Made by a program: the position numbers and the translations under genes. The notes below the pieces were generated by a model. That model was not told the DNA's origin and made no database searches. It saw only the letters and a program-made list of their open reading frames with translations. Below are positions 22,415 through 35,300 of a stretch of DNA of 64,000 nucleotides, in pieces; within the stretch, counting starts at the first letter, position 1, and every line of letters starts with the position of its first letter. Source of the DNA: Lepus europaeus (taxonomy: Eukaryota; Chordata; Mammalia; Lagomorpha; Leporidae); contig NC_084831.1 in the NCBI RefSeq assembly GCF_033115175.1, forward strand, positions 14,051,138-14,115,137, read 5' to 3'.

Positions 22415-24720
22415 GTGGGGGGACAGTGGGTGTGGGGGACACTGGGTGTGGGGGACACTGGGAGAGGGGGACAGTGGGAGTGGGGGACACTGGGTGTGGG
22501 GGGCACTGGGAGAGGGGGACAGTGGGTGTGGGGGACAGTGGGAGTGGGGGACACTGGGTGTGGGGGACACTGGGAGAGGGGGACAGTGGGAGTGGGGGAC
22601 ACTGGGTGTGGGGGGCACTGGGAGAGGGGGACAGTGGGAGTGGGGGACAGTGGGAGTGGGGGACACTGGGAGAGGGGGACAGTGGGAGTGGGGGACACTG
22701 GGTGTGGGGGGCACTGGGAGAGGGGGACAGTGGGTGTGGGGGACAGTGGGAGTGGGGGACACTGGGTGTGGGGGACACTGGGTGTGGGGGGCACTGGGTG
22801 TGGGAGGACAGTGGGAGTGGGGGACAGTGGGAGTGGGGGATACTGGGTGTGGGAGACACTGGGTGTGGGGGGCACTGGGTGGGGGGGACAGTGGGAGTGG
22901 GGGACAGTGGGGGATCACTGGGTGGGGGGACAGTGGGAGTGGGGGACACTGGGTGTGGGGGGCACTGGGAATGGGGGACAGTGGGAGTGGGGTCACTGGG
23001 AGTGGGGGACAGTGGGAGTGGGGGACACTGGGTGTGGGGGACACTGGGTGTGGGGGGCACTGGGTGTGGGAGGACAGTGGGAGTGGGGGACAGTGGGAGT
23101 GGGGGACACTGGGTGTGGGGGACACTGGGTGTGGGGGGCACTGGGTGGGGGGGACAGTGGGAGTGGGGGACAGTGGGGGGATCACTGGGTGGGGGGACAG
23201 TGGGAGTGGGGGACAGTGGGGGATCACTGGGTGGGGGGGACAGTGGGAGTGGGGGACAGTGGGGGTATCACTGGGTGGGGGGGACAGTGGGAGTGGGGGA
23301 CAGTGGGGGATCACTGGGTGGGGGGGACAGTGGGAGTGGGGGACAGTGGGGGATCACTGGGTGGGGGGGACAGTGGGTGTGGGGGACAGTGGGGGTATCA
23401 CTGGGTGGGGGGGGACAGTGGGAGTGGGGGACAGTGGGAGTGGGGGACACTGGGTGTGGGAGACACTGGGTGTGGGGGACACGGTGTGGGGGGACAGTGG
23501 GAGTGGGGGACAGTGGGGGGATCACTGGGTGGGGGGACAGTGGGAGTGGGGGACAGTGGGGGATCACTGGGTGGGGGGGACAGTGGGAGTGGGGGACAGT
23601 GGGGGTATCACTGGGTGGGGGGGACAGTGGGAGTGGGGGACAGTGGGAGTGGGGGACAGTGGGGCAGCAGTGGGAGTGGGGGACAGTGGGTGTGGGGGGC
23701 ACTGGGTGGGGGGGACAGTGGGAGTGGGGGACAGTGGGGGGATCACTGGGTGGGGGGACAGTGGGAGTGGGGGACAGTGGGGGATCACTGGGTGGGGGGA
23801 CAGTGGGAGTGGGGGACAGTGGGGGGATCACTGGGTGGGGGGACAGTGGGAGTGGGGGACAGTGGGGGATCACTGGGTGGGGGGGACAGTGGGAGTGGGG
23901 GACAGTGGGGGTATCACTGGGTGGGGGGGACAGTGGGAGTGGGGGACAGTGGGGGATCACTGGGTGGGGGGGACAGTGGGAGTGGGGGACAGTGGGGGAT
24001 CACTGGGTGGGGGGGACAGTGGGTGTGGGGGACAGTGGGGGTATCACTGGGTGGGGGGGGACAGTGGGAGTGGGGGACAGTGGGAGTGGGGGACACTGGG
24101 TGTGGGAGACACTGGGTGTGGGGGACACGGTGTGGGGGGACAGTGGGAGTGGGGGACAGTGGGGGGATCACTGGGTGGGGGGACAGTGGGAGTGGGGGAC
24201 AGTGGGGGATCACTGGGTGGGGGGGACAGTGGGAGTGGGGGACAGTGGGGGTATCACTGGGTGGGGGGGACAGTGGGAGTGGGGGACAGTGGGAGTGGGG
24301 GACAGTGGGGCAGCAGTGGGAGTGGGGGACAGTGGGTGTGGGGGGCACTGGGTGGGGGGGACAGTGGGAGTGGGGGACAGTGGGGGGATCACTGGGTGGG
24401 GGGACAGTGGGAGTGGGGGACAGTGGGGGATCACTGGGTGGGGGGACAGTGGGAGTGGGGGACAGTGGGGGTATCACTGGGTGGGGGGACAGTGGGAGTG
24501 GGGGACAGTGGGGGATCACTGGGTGGGGGGGACAGTGGGAGTGGGGGACAGTGGGGGGATCACTGGGTGGGGGGACAGTGGGAGTGGGGGACAGTGGGAG
24601 TGGGGGACAGTGGGGCGGCAGTGGGAGTGGGGGACAGTGGGTGTGGGGGACACGGTGTGGGGGGACAGTGGGAGTGGGGGACAGTGGGGGGATCACTGAG
24701 TGTGGGGGGACACTGGGGGG
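22415..24720. repeat. G-rich 16-bp minisatellite, about 2.3 kb
   Basis: Units of GGGGGACAGTGGGAGT and variants (GGGGGACACTGGGTGT, GGGGGATCACTGGGTG, and a GGGAGAGG form confined to the first 350 bp). The G-rich strand is the plus strand throughout, with runs of 3-8 G every few bases. From about 23140 the units assemble into blocks of about 45 bp and then a 646-bp higher-order repeat. No frame contains a stop because the unit lacks stop codons in every phase, which explains the apparent 786-797-codon open frames. Confidence 0.97.
23140..24466. repeat. 646-bp higher-order tandem duplication inside the minisatellite
   Basis: Rare landmarks recur at a fixed distance: GGACACGGTGTGG at 23477 and 24123, GGGGCAGCAG at 23661 and 24307, and AGTGGGTGTGGGGGACAG before each. 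Block-by-block comparison at offset 646 agrees from about 23140 to 23820, with length differences in G runs. Confidence 0.85.
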
Positions 24721-26339
24721 CACAGAGCATGGGGTGCCCCGAAGGGGCTGTGGGGAGCTGGGAAGGCAGCTGAGGGCAGGGGGGAGTTAGGAGCAGGAGT
24801 CCTGTGTTCGAGGTGGGACCCCCAGCGGCGGCAACCTGGAGGCCTTTGGGCTCTCGGGACTCCTGCTGAAGTCTGAAACCTGGGGGTCTTCCACACTAGG
24901 GCCTGAGGGGCTCCTCCCTGGCGGGGGTCCTTGGGCTCTGAGCAGACCCAGGTCCATCCCAGTCTCTGGCGACTCCTGGCCCCTCCTTCCCCTCTGCCAG
25001 TTCCCAGGCCCCTCCTTCAGGGCCTGGCTGTTGTCTTGCACGTGGGCGACACCTGGTGGACACTGTGTGTCAGCACAGGCGCTTTGCTGCACACCTGGCG
25101 GAGGAGGCCCAGGACGGAAATGGCCAGGGTCACCTCCTGGCCTTAGAGGGAGCAGCCTGCCAAGCCATGGCACAGACTGTGGCACCTGGCTGGTCACTCG
25201 CAGGCCACGTGGTCTCCGGCAAGTCCCCTCATGCCCCAGTCTCATCCCTGCCCCTTCGCTCCGTGGGGTAAGGCATGAGTGTTCATGGGAGGGTCTGAGG
25301 ACTCGGGAAAGTTGGGGACAAGACGGCCCCCAGCCCCGGGCCTGGGGAGCAGGCACTGCCCTTGGCTCGCGTGTGGAGCGGCAGGGCCTCCGGTCAGGCC
25401 GGCAGGAGGAGGCGCGGCTGGGAGCCGTGGGGTGCCTGTGACCATCTCCCCAACTTGGAAACCTGGCAGAAGCAGCTCTGTGGCGCGAGGGGGAGCAGGA
25501 GAGAGACGAGGGAGGAGGAGACAGAGAGAGGGGCTCCCTGGGCAGGTGTGGCCCCCAAATCACAGCCAGGAGCCTCGCCCGGCCTGGTCTCAGCAGGGCC
25601 CGGGAGCCGCCACTCCTTGGCCAGGAAAGCAAAGCCAGAGACAAGCACCAAGGCGCCGGTGGGCAGAGGCGGGGTACAGTCATCCCCCCTGCTGCAGGGG
25701 CCCAGTATGTAAGATTCGCTGAGCACCTGCTGTGGGATGAGCGCTGTGTGGGAGCTTCCCCGTGTCATCTCTTTGACCCTCTTACGCCGGTGAGCTTTGC
25801 CTCCCCGGGAAGCCAGGCCAACGACCACGGTCCTGTAGCACTGCCTCCACAGAGAGCTTCTGGCCGGGGACAGGAGACCAGAGTCAGACCCGGCTCCCGC
25901 TGCAGCCCCATCGTGCGCCCGCTGGCCGCCTGCAACAAGTCGCTGGCCCTCGCTGGCTTGCCTTTGCCTCAGTGGCTCAGGGATGCGCAGTTCCGGGGAC
26001 CTCCAGGTGGCCAGCAAGACAGCAGGTGAGAAAGAGCCTCGGTGAGGGGCAGGGGCGCCCAAGCACCTGCTGCTCCGGGTGCTGGGGGAACTGAGGCCCG
26101 GAGAGACGAGACGCTCACGTGACGCCGTCCTGGCTCCTGCTGCCTTCACCGGGCCAGGCCTGCTCTCCAGCCCCTCCCCCGCCCCCCAGGCTCCCCAGCC
26201 CAGCCAGGACCAGAACCGAGGTTCCCTGCTTGGCAGCACTAAACCCATGGGAGCAGCCCCGGGTCACCGCAGCCCCAAGTCTCTCCAGTCCTGGATTTCT
26301 GAAGAAGGGACAAGCCTAGGAATGGCAGGGCCACAGGCG

Positions 26340-26560
26340 TAGCACCTGGCCTGGGAGAGCAGTGGAAGATGGCCCACGTCATGGGCCCTGCACCCACGTG
26401 GGAGACCTGGAAGAAGCTCCTGGCTCCTCCTGTCTTTGGATTGGCCTCACTCCAGCCATTGCGACCATTTGGGGAGTGAACCAGCGGATAAAAGACCTCT
26501 CTCTCTCTCTGCCTCTGCCTCTCTGTAACTCTGCCTTTCAAATAAATCTTAAACAAAGAT
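26340..26560 (+). mobile_element. 5'-truncated CSINE2-like
   Basis: Begins at GGCCTGGGAGAGCAGTGGAAGATGG and runs to CTTTCAAATAAATCTTAAAC; the tRNA-like part is missing. Confidence 0.83.
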
Positions 26561-28724
26561 CAAGGCCATGCAGGTGGAGGGCGATGCGTCACTGGGAACC
26601 CTGCCGACCCCTCCTGCTCCCAGGACCAAGGGCAGCCTTCTCAGAGGAACCACCCACTGGCTTCTCCAGGACCCACCGTCCCACCCTCGTCTCCCTTGCT
26701 GGCTCTCAGCACCGCCCTCCACGTCCCACGGGCCCTACCCTGAGCTCCTCGCAAACTCCTTCACATTTCCAAGCCAGAGAGAGGAACAGAGTGGATGCCC
26801 AGGTGTGGCTATTCCAGCGGGGGGTGGCAGGGGACGGACCGTAGGCCAGGAGCATCAGTGGAAAGCAGTGTGTGCCCAGTGGGGAAGGCTAGAGCCAGCC
26901 TGGGGGCCACGGGGGACCGGATGTACCAGCAGGAGGTCTGCAAAAGCCCAGGACTACAGCAAGGCTGGGGGTGGCGCTGGGAGGGTGAGTAGGGAGGGGC
27001 AGGGTCACCTGAGACGGAGGGGCCGAGGGTGGGTGAGGAAAAGCTGCAGGAACAGGTGCCGACGGCAGATGGCAGTGAACGTGATACGAAGCGGCCAGAT
27101 TCTAGATTTGTCCCTCCCCCCCCCCCCCCGTTTTATTTTTTTCATGGAAACACTTGCCTGATGCACTTTATAAATACGGCATCTAGATATACTTTGAAGG
27201 TAGTGGCAACAGATGGGATGTGGGATGTGGGATGTGGGATTTGAGAAGAAGAATCTGACATTCAGGGTTTTGGCCTGGAGGGGCCAAGACGGAGAAGGGG
27301 CCTCCGCCAAGACGGGGAGAGGCGGGGTGGCTGCGGAGCCGGCCTTTGCGTGTGTGGAGCTGGCCTCCCTCCCTCCCTCCCTCCCTCTGTGCACCCCCTC
27401 CCCAGGCCGTCCCAAGTTCTCTGCCTCTTCCAGGCCCCTTCCCTGACCCTCCTGGGTGGTCCTGAAGCTGGCCCCAGTCCAGCATATCCCAGGCTGCTCC
27501 GCAGGGGCCTCCATCCCCCTCGTCTCCAGAGTTCCTGGAGTCTGCTACGCATTTACTCCCCTATGCCTAGCACAGGGCCAGGCCTGGCGTCTACTGAAAT
27601 TCCCCGGGCAAGTTGACCTTCTCAGGGAGGCGCGTGGCTCTGGCTCAGGCAGCTCCCGGTGGCTGAGCCTGGACAGCGTGCACAAAGTCACATGGCAAGC
27701 CAGGGCGTGTGTCTGTCCAAGTCTCTCTCCTTGCAAAGCCAACCGGATTCAGTCATGGAGTTCCGCCGTAAACATCCAAGCCAGTCACTTCCCAAAGGGC
27801 CCCCAGAGGCACCACAATTGGATCAAGTTTCCATCTTCCTTGTACCATTTCACATAGAGCCGTGGGGCTGCCCTCCTGCGCTGAAGGGGCGGGAGGTAGG
27901 GACAGACATTCACGCCACACCACGTACCCGGGGAAACACAACACCATCCCTCTATGGGCCTGTCTTACAGCTGGGGCCCAGGGAGCGGAAGAGATGTCCC
28001 GGACCTCACACGGGGATACCTGTGCCTCACACGGAGCCCAGCCTGGCCTCTCTCCCTCCACCGTGCTAGCCAGTGCTTCCCAGTCCCGGGCTGGTTTCTG
28101 CTGAGGTCAGGACCAAGGGAGGGAGGTGCCCGCTGGCTCAGGCCTGGCCACCCTGGCTCCAGGCCTGCTCGTCTCCAACCACGCCCCTACAGGTGGCTCA
28201 CGCTTGCTGACCTCGGGCTCCGTGTCTGCAGTTGCAAATCCCTGCACGTGTGCGGGTGGGGAAGGGAACCAGCAGACTACAGGCCGTGTGACTGTGCACA
28301 CGAGTGGGCAGAGCCCAGCAGCCCTGGCTCCCAGGCCCTCTGCGTCCCCTTCTGCCTTCGCCTCTGCCCCTGTCTCAGTCCTGACTCCTAAGAGCTGCAA
28401 TGGCTGTCAGGGTTCTCCCCACATCTTTACACCAATTTTGTTGGTTTTCTTCAACTCTGTGGATTCCCGCGGTCCAGCACATTGCAGCGGCTCAGCCAGG
28501 TGTGCAGAGGATTGAGAGAACAGCTCTCCGTCATTAATACATGAGGCTGACTCTCTCCTTCCATGCCTACGAGGGCAGGGACAAGGGGCCATGCCACCAC
28601 ATTTTGGTGACCTCCAAAAGTCAGGCACCATGGGACCCTCAATGAATATTAAAGACTTGTGACACCAGTTAGTTATTGTTGCACCACGAACCACACCAAA
28701 ACTTGGTGGTTTAAACCCACAGCC

Positions 28725-28730
28725 TTTATT
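28725..28730 (-). terminator. possible PLA2G2C poly(A) signal
   Basis: AATAAA on the minus strand about 420 bp past the PLA2G2C stop. It lies at the edge of what looks like an old interspersed repeat, so it may be accidental; no other clear hexamer was noticed closer to the stop. Confidence 0.3.
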
Positions 28731-29148
28731 TAATAGGCTCACAGTCTGCACGTCAGCAGTTTAGGCTGGGCTCAGCCGGGCGGTTGTTCTGGTCTCGGCT
28801 GGGTTCTCTCACACATCCGCGGCCAGCTGTGGGCTGGCTCTGCAGCTGTCAGTTCAGCTCCCTCACACATCGGTAGGCAGATGCAGCTTGGTTCTCATCC
28901 TCCCAAGGCTACATCATGTAGACATTTGTGGACCGTGTCCCTCGTAGAATGTGAGCTCCCTTAGGGCAGGCAGTTTTGTCCTTTCCATCTCTGATCTCCA
29001 GCTCAGGTGCTGAATGACAAGACAAACCCTAGGCCAGGGCACTCAGGGGTGAGCTGCAGGGACCGGAGCCTCTCCGTGGTGACTTGAGACGCCTTCCCTG
29101 AACAGTGATGCTGGAGCAGACGGGGACACCCAGGGGGGCCCAGGCCCC

Positions 29149-29318
29149 CTAGCACTGGACCTTGCGCCTGCCACACTGCGGCCGGCTGGAGAAGGCCTGC
29201 TTGAAGGTTTTCTCGTAGGTGGGCAAGCTCTCCCTGAAGCAGTACGCGGAACGCTTGTCACACTCACAGGCCTTCAGCCCGCAGAGGCAGCTGGCCCCAG
29301 GACCAAGGGCGCACCGAC
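29149..29318 (-). CDS. PLA2G2C: PLA2G2C coding exon 4 and stop
   Basis: Acceptor GTCTCTGCAG before 29318; TAG stop at 29151-29149. Encodes the IIC-specific Cys loop, [13 protein letters not shown] with the dyad Asp, and the C-terminus QCGRRKVQC. Confidence 0.93.
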
Positions 29319-32300
29319 CTGCAGAGACACACAGGGTCACTGGGGCTCCCAGGCCACCCCCAGGGTTGGCTGCAAGGCTGGGGAGAGCAGGGAGCTCTCT
29401 ACAGGGGAACAAGGGTTGAGGACACAAAAGAAAGGAACAGGGAGTCCTTTTCCTTGACCCCCAAGCCTCTCCTCACCCAGCTGCACCTGCTCAGCCCACA
29501 GGTGTTGGGGTGAGGAGAAGCCTAGAAGGAAACAGAAAGAGGAGAGGAGAGTGGGTGAGCTTCAGGGAGGGGGTGTGAATTACTGCACACCCACGGTGCA
29601 CTGGCCAGGGTGCTGGGACCTGTTTTCTCAGAGCTGACCTTGTAATTCTAACTGGCTGCTCGACCTCTCACTCGGATGTCTCTGGCCTCTCTGATGTGAG
29701 CTGGTCAGAGGAAGCCCCTCCACCAGATGAGGCCCCCACCTACAATTTTGCTTCCCACAGTAGCCGTTGCCCCCAGCCCACTGCGGTCTAAAAATATTGA
29801 TATTGGTCTTGACTCTTTCCAGTAATTGTCGCAATGGTTCTGTTTTGTTACGGGATGTTGTTCCTCTGCCCCCTGCCTCATTCATAAAGGAAACTTTACC
29901 ATAGGGATAGTTTCCTGTACATCCTAGATGGGGATGTGTAGGGAACCGCATAAGCTTTGAGGGGACTTCAGGTTCATGCTGGTGCCAAAGAACGCTGAAA
30001 TCCGTGCAGTTATTTCACGGTACGCGTTTCCTGTGAGCTTCCTGAAGACCCCTTATAGGAAAGATTTCAGAGTTTTGTGTGGCTCAATGAGCTCATCTTT
30101 TTGTTCTATTTTCCCACAAATGGAAAAACCCTTGTAGATCGGGTTTGGTTTTGTCTGCTGTCTCAGGCATCCGCTGCAGGTCTTGGATCGTGTCCCCCGT
30201 GGATGAGGGGGGACTGCCGTAGGGGTCCTCCCTCTGCCCACTGAGCCTGTCCTCCATCTGCTCTCAGCCAAGGCCACCATGACCACTGGAGCCAGACAGC
30301 GAGGGGCCTCCCTTCATCCACTCTGCCTCTCTCCCACATCCCCCTGTGAAGTCCATGGGCTGCAGTTTTCACAAGCTGTGTTTCTCTTCCTCCTTGACCT
30401 GCCTGGGTCTGCTTCTCCCCAGTGGGGTGTGAACTCTGCAAGGCTGGGACCTGGTCTCTGGCACATCCCAGTCTCCCCGCCATTCAGAACAGGTGCTGGG
30501 GAACAGCCACTGGACAACTGAAGGGCACCTCTCCGACCTTGGAAATCAAATGTCCACCTTTGGATGAGTCACCACTAGATGGGGCCTTTTGTGTAGTAGC
30601 TGGAGCTGTAGTGCTGTGTGTGCCTGTGTGTGTGCCTGCCTGTGTGTACATGTGTGTGCATGTGCGTGTGCCTGTGTGTGCCTGTGTGCACATACCTGGG
30701 TGTGTGTGCCTGTGTGTGTGCATGCATGTGTGAGAATGTGTGTGCCTATATGTGCATTGTGTGCCTGTGTGTACATGTGTGTGCATGCCTCTGTGTGTGT
30801 GCCTGTGTGTACATGTGTGTGCATGCTTGTGTGTGCCTGTTTTTGCATGCTTGTGTGTGCCTGTGTGTGCATGCCTGTGTGAGAATGTGTATGCATGTGT
30901 GTGTGCCTGTGTGTGTCTGTGCACGCCTGACCGTGCCCGTGTGTGTGCATGCATGTGTGTGCCTGTGCATGTGTGTGCATTCCTGTGTGCTTGTGTGTGC
31001 ACTCCTGTGTGTGCCTGTGTGTGCACATGCCTGTATGTGCATGTGTGTGTGCCTGTGTGTACATGTGTGTGCATGCCTGTGTGTGCCTGTGTTTTTACAT
31101 GCTTGTGTGTACCCGTGTGTGTGAATGTTTGTGTGAGAATGTGTGTGCCTGTGCATGCATGTGTGTGTGCACATGCCTGTGTGTGAATGCCTGTGTGCAT
31201 GTGTGTGCATGTGTGTGCAAGCCTGTGTGCTTGTATGTGCATGTGTGTGCATGTGTGTGCCTGTGTGTGCAAGCCTGTGTGCCTGTGTGTGCCTGTGTGT
31301 ATGCTCATGTGAGAATGTGTGCCTGCATGTGCATATGTGCAAGCCTATGTGCATGTGTGTGCCTGCGTGTGCGAATGCTTGTGTGTGCCTGTGTGTACCT
31401 GCATGTGCATGCCTGTGTGTGCATGTATGTGCACATGTGTGTCTGTGTGCACACAAGTGCCTTGCGTGTGCATGCCCAGGTCTGTGTGTGCACACGTGTG
31501 CCTGTGTGTGTCATGTGTACCTGTAGGGGGGCTGTGTATGGTATAGCTTTCCTTTCTAAATAACCCCACACCAGTTCCACTCTTCTTAGAGTCAGGTGTG
31601 GGGAAGGGAGGACTCTAACCCGTGCTTGTGGCATCCCCGCACCCGTACAGCATTCTAGGGTGGTGGGGAGGCTGCTGCTGGCGACAGGAGGAGTGGCCTG
31701 GCTGTGCCGGGGCCCAGGCACTGCTCCACAGATGCCACTGCCGCTGGCCTGGGCAGCATGGGTGGCCCTGTCTCCCACTGGACCCGACACCCGCTGGCTC
31801 ACTGCTGTCCCTCTTGAAGGCACGTTCCTGCAGGAGGCTCCTCCCACACCGGCGGCTCCGTGGCCTCTCCAGTTAGGCGACGCCACCCCCGCCCCGCTGA
31901 TCCTCAACACTCATCTCCAGGAACCTGCTGAGGACATGTGCGCCTCTGGCTTCCCCCGCCTGCCACTCCCACTGCTCCCAGCCGCTGGATCCCCCATGCC
32001 CGCACCTCCTTCTCCACCTGTGCAAACCCGCCAAGGTCTTCAGTCCCCAGCTCCAAGGACAGCCCCAGACCCCCTCTCCTCTGTGTGCCTAGCACGGCCC
32101 AGGGGGCCTCCCTGAACAGCAGCTGCAGGCTGAGCCCCTCCCCCGCTCTCCGTGCAGGCCCACCTCGTCCCACAGCGCCTGGAAACCCCAGGGGAGAGGC
32201 TGTTCTCCCCCCTCCCCACCTTCCCTCCCGTTCCTTCCCATCTTTTCTCCTTGGCGTCTGCTCCTCTCCTCCTTGCCGTCTCTTCGTTCTCTCCCCGCAG

Positions 32301-35300
32301 TCCTCTGCACGTCCTCCTTCTGTTCCTGCCCTTCCCCGCTTTGCTGTCTTCAGTTCTTCCCTGACAGCTCTCCTCTGAGCCGTGTCTTCCCCTGGGCACT
32401 GCCCTCTCCGTGGCCTGTCGTGACCTGGAAGCGCAGGCGGCCTCCGCCCAAGAAATGTCCTCTTCGGAAGCCACCTTTCAAAAAACAAGCCCAGCGCCTC
32501 CAAGGGGTGAATGGAGAAACCGAGGCATGAAGAGAAGCACTGACAGCTCCGCGTCTTAGTGCTCATTCCATGAGCTGCAGCGGCACGCAAGAGACGAGGC
32601 GCAGGCCTGCCTGTGGCCAGCCGGACCCTGCCAGGCTCCGCGGGGCCTCCCCGAATCCTCTCTCTCTGGGATCTTGTTCGGTTCCAGGACTTTAAATGCT
32701 CTCAAGTCCTCGACTCCAGCCCAGCCCCTCTGTGCGTCCCAGATTTCCGTGCCCGTTGTCCACTTGCCACCTGCCCCGCGTGTCTGACCCATATCGTGTA
32801 GTAGCTGTTCGTTGCTCTAACAAGATACCTGAAGTTGGGTGATTTGTAAAGAGGCTTTTTTAGCTCCCCGTTCTGTAGGCTGAAGGTACAGAGAGCATGG
32901 CTTTGGATGTGGCCAGCTCACAGTGACCTCACAGTGGGAGGGTGGAAGGGGTCTCAGGGTGAGACACAGGGGGCCAGAGAGATGGGGAGAGGCCGGTGGG
33001 CTCCTGGCTAACAGCCCTCTTGCAAGAACTCTCCAGGGCCTAATGAGAGCCCCCTTCACCTTTCCCAAGGGCAGTGCGCCCCAGGGACCTAACCGCCTCC
33101 CCCCAGGTCCCACCACCTCTCAGCACCACTGCACTGTGGGGGAAGCCAGCGGGGACACTGCCAACCGCAGCCGAGCCCTGGCACAGCTCAGACTCGACAT
33201 AGCACAGCTGTGGCTGTGCACACCACTCTCCCCCACTTCACAAGCTCAGCCTCCCTCCTTGTCTCCCTCCCTCCACACAGCCGCACCTCTGCCTCCAAAC
33301 ATCCCAGCGTCCGGCGCCCCTCCCCATGCCCCGGCCTGCGCCACGCCATGGCACCACCCTGGCCCGCCCCACGGCCACTCCCCCCCACAGCTCCACAACA
33401 GCCTTCAGGGGCCCTGCCCTCTCCTCTGCACAGCGGCCACAGCGATCTTGCCAGAGCGAAACCAGCCCATCCCCTGCCTAACCCGTTGCAACGGCTCCTC
33501 CACCATGGACGCGCCCACAGCCTCCCCTTCGCTGCTTCCCAAGGCTCCTGCCGCACTGACTCTGAGGTCTCGGGGCAAAGGCCACCCCCTGGGAGAGGCC
33601 CTGCTGGACCACCTAGAGTAGGCGCCTTCCTCCTCCGGCCTCATCATTCCTGGCTCATCCCCTTGGCGGAGGCGCTTCGGAGCACCTGCGCACCCCGTAA
33701 CCTGTCCACATCTGTGAGTGCACGCGCTGTGGTCTCTCCCTCCATGGCGCTGTGGTCTCTCCCTCCATGGGACGCAAGCTCCTGACCGTGTCTTTCTCCT
33801 CGCTGATGTCCAGCTCCAAGCGCTCACTCACTGCTCCGTCGTCAGCTGTGCATGTCGTGACCCGCTGGGCTTACTTGGTCTGCACATGGGCAGAGCAAGG
33901 AGCCCACCGCCTGGACCTGGGAAGCCAGCTTCCAGCTCCAGATGCACCATGGGATGCTTCAGGGTCTCGGGCAGGGTGCTTCTCCCCGCCCCTCCAAGCC
34001 CAGAGCCAGTTTTCAAACGGGGATGATGGCCTGGGCATTGCCTATTTCATGAAGTTCTTTGCGTTCATTCATTCAGCAAACAATGAGGCTCCCACCACGA
34101 GCCTGGACACGTGCCAGGAGCTGAGGGTTCAGGTCTGAGCACGCTGAGTCCACGTGGCCTCCGTCCAGGCACGGAGCTCCGTGAGCTCTGGGAGAGTGAG
34201 TGTCCCCCACGCACCCCAGCAAGACTCTCAGAGGAGTGATGCTCTGCCTGGGGAGACTGGATGCCAGAGGCAACCAGACGACTTCCAGGAGCTGCCGCCA
34301 GCCACACAGACATCCCACATCGGAGCACTTGTTCCAGTCCTGGCTGCCCCACTTCCGATCCAGCTCCCTGCTAATGCGCCCGGGAAGGCAGCAGAGGAAG
34401 GGCCAAGTGCTTGGGCCCCCGCCACCCACGTAGGAGACCAGAATGGAGCAGGAGACTGGCTTTGGCCTGGACCAGCCCTGGCTGATGTGGTCATTAGCGG
34501 GGTGAACAAGTGGATGGAAGATCTCTCTCTGTCTCTCCCTTCCTTTCAAATAAATAAATACACATCTTTGAAAATATAAAAGATGAGTTCAGGAAGACAA
34601 AGGTGAATTGTCAGCGAATGGACGGACTCAGAGTTTCGCGATGGGGCACTGGCAAACTCTACACTCCACCGGCTGCCACTGCCGCCTTCCTCCTTCGGCT
34701 GAGGGAGGCTTCCCAGGCCTGGCGATGGGGTGACACTGGTACACTTGGCTGGGACCCGCTCTCCGCCTCCCACACCCAGTTCCACCCCCAGGACTCATGC
34801 GTGCCTGTGTGGGTGGAAGGGGGGTGTCACTGCCCAGCGATCTTAACGTCCCTTCTCCATGCCAGGCACTTCCATCAGCCCACTCAGAGGCAGGGAAGCA
34901 CCTCCCAGGCGGCCCTCGGGCAGCTGGGCAGCCACCTGCTCCAGGCCAATTGGCCCCTGGGCTTGGGTGCCGGCCTTTCTCTGCCCTGGAGTCCCTGTGG
35001 CATTTAGACGGACCGTGTTGTTTTCCTTCGTTCCCTCCTCAGCTCACCTAGCATCCTGGAGCAGCGCTGGTTGCCAGGCAACCTGGGCCCGGGCTTCAGA
35101 GCTGATTTGGGAACCTGGGGGAGGCTGGGGAGGCGGTTAACCCTCGCAGGGGCAGCTCTTTGATCCGAGGTGTAACTGAGCTCCTCCAAGAAGCCTCTGA
35201 AGAATCAGGAAGAAAACGCCAGCGCTCTTCCCGCAAGGGAAAGGGAAGGAAGGGCATGGGCCAGGCGGGGCTGCTTGAGTGCCTTCTTCCAGGAAGGTCC

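Larger units (their letters stand above)
24721..29148. other. intergenic DNA between the array and PLA2G2C
   Basis: GC-rich unique sequence with a truncated SINE (26340), a C14 run (27116-27129), a CCCT repeat (27363-27386) and a triple GGGATGT (27219-27240). 28560-28660 resembles the 3' end of an old LINE (GAGGGCAGGGACAAGG, CTCAATGAATATTAAAG), and 28670-28930 looks like another old interspersed repeat I cannot name. Confidence 0.5.

Noticed and set aside
22306-24790. Overlapping plus-strand open frames of 786-797 codons and minus-strand frames up to 441 codons (Gly/Trp/Val-rich or Pro/Ser/Cys-rich)
   Set aside because: They are read-through of the 16-bp minisatellite, which has no stop in any phase. 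All frames are open at once, composition is set by the repeat, and no start context, splice site or domain supports a gene.
30572-30585. CTCF-like core CCACTAGATGGGGC
   Set aside because: One mismatch at an important position, single site, no supporting context; too weak to claim.
30484-31570. Long Cys/Val-rich and Thr/His-rich open frames on both strands
   Set aside because: Products of the TG-rich tract; alternating sequence has no stops and both strands are open.
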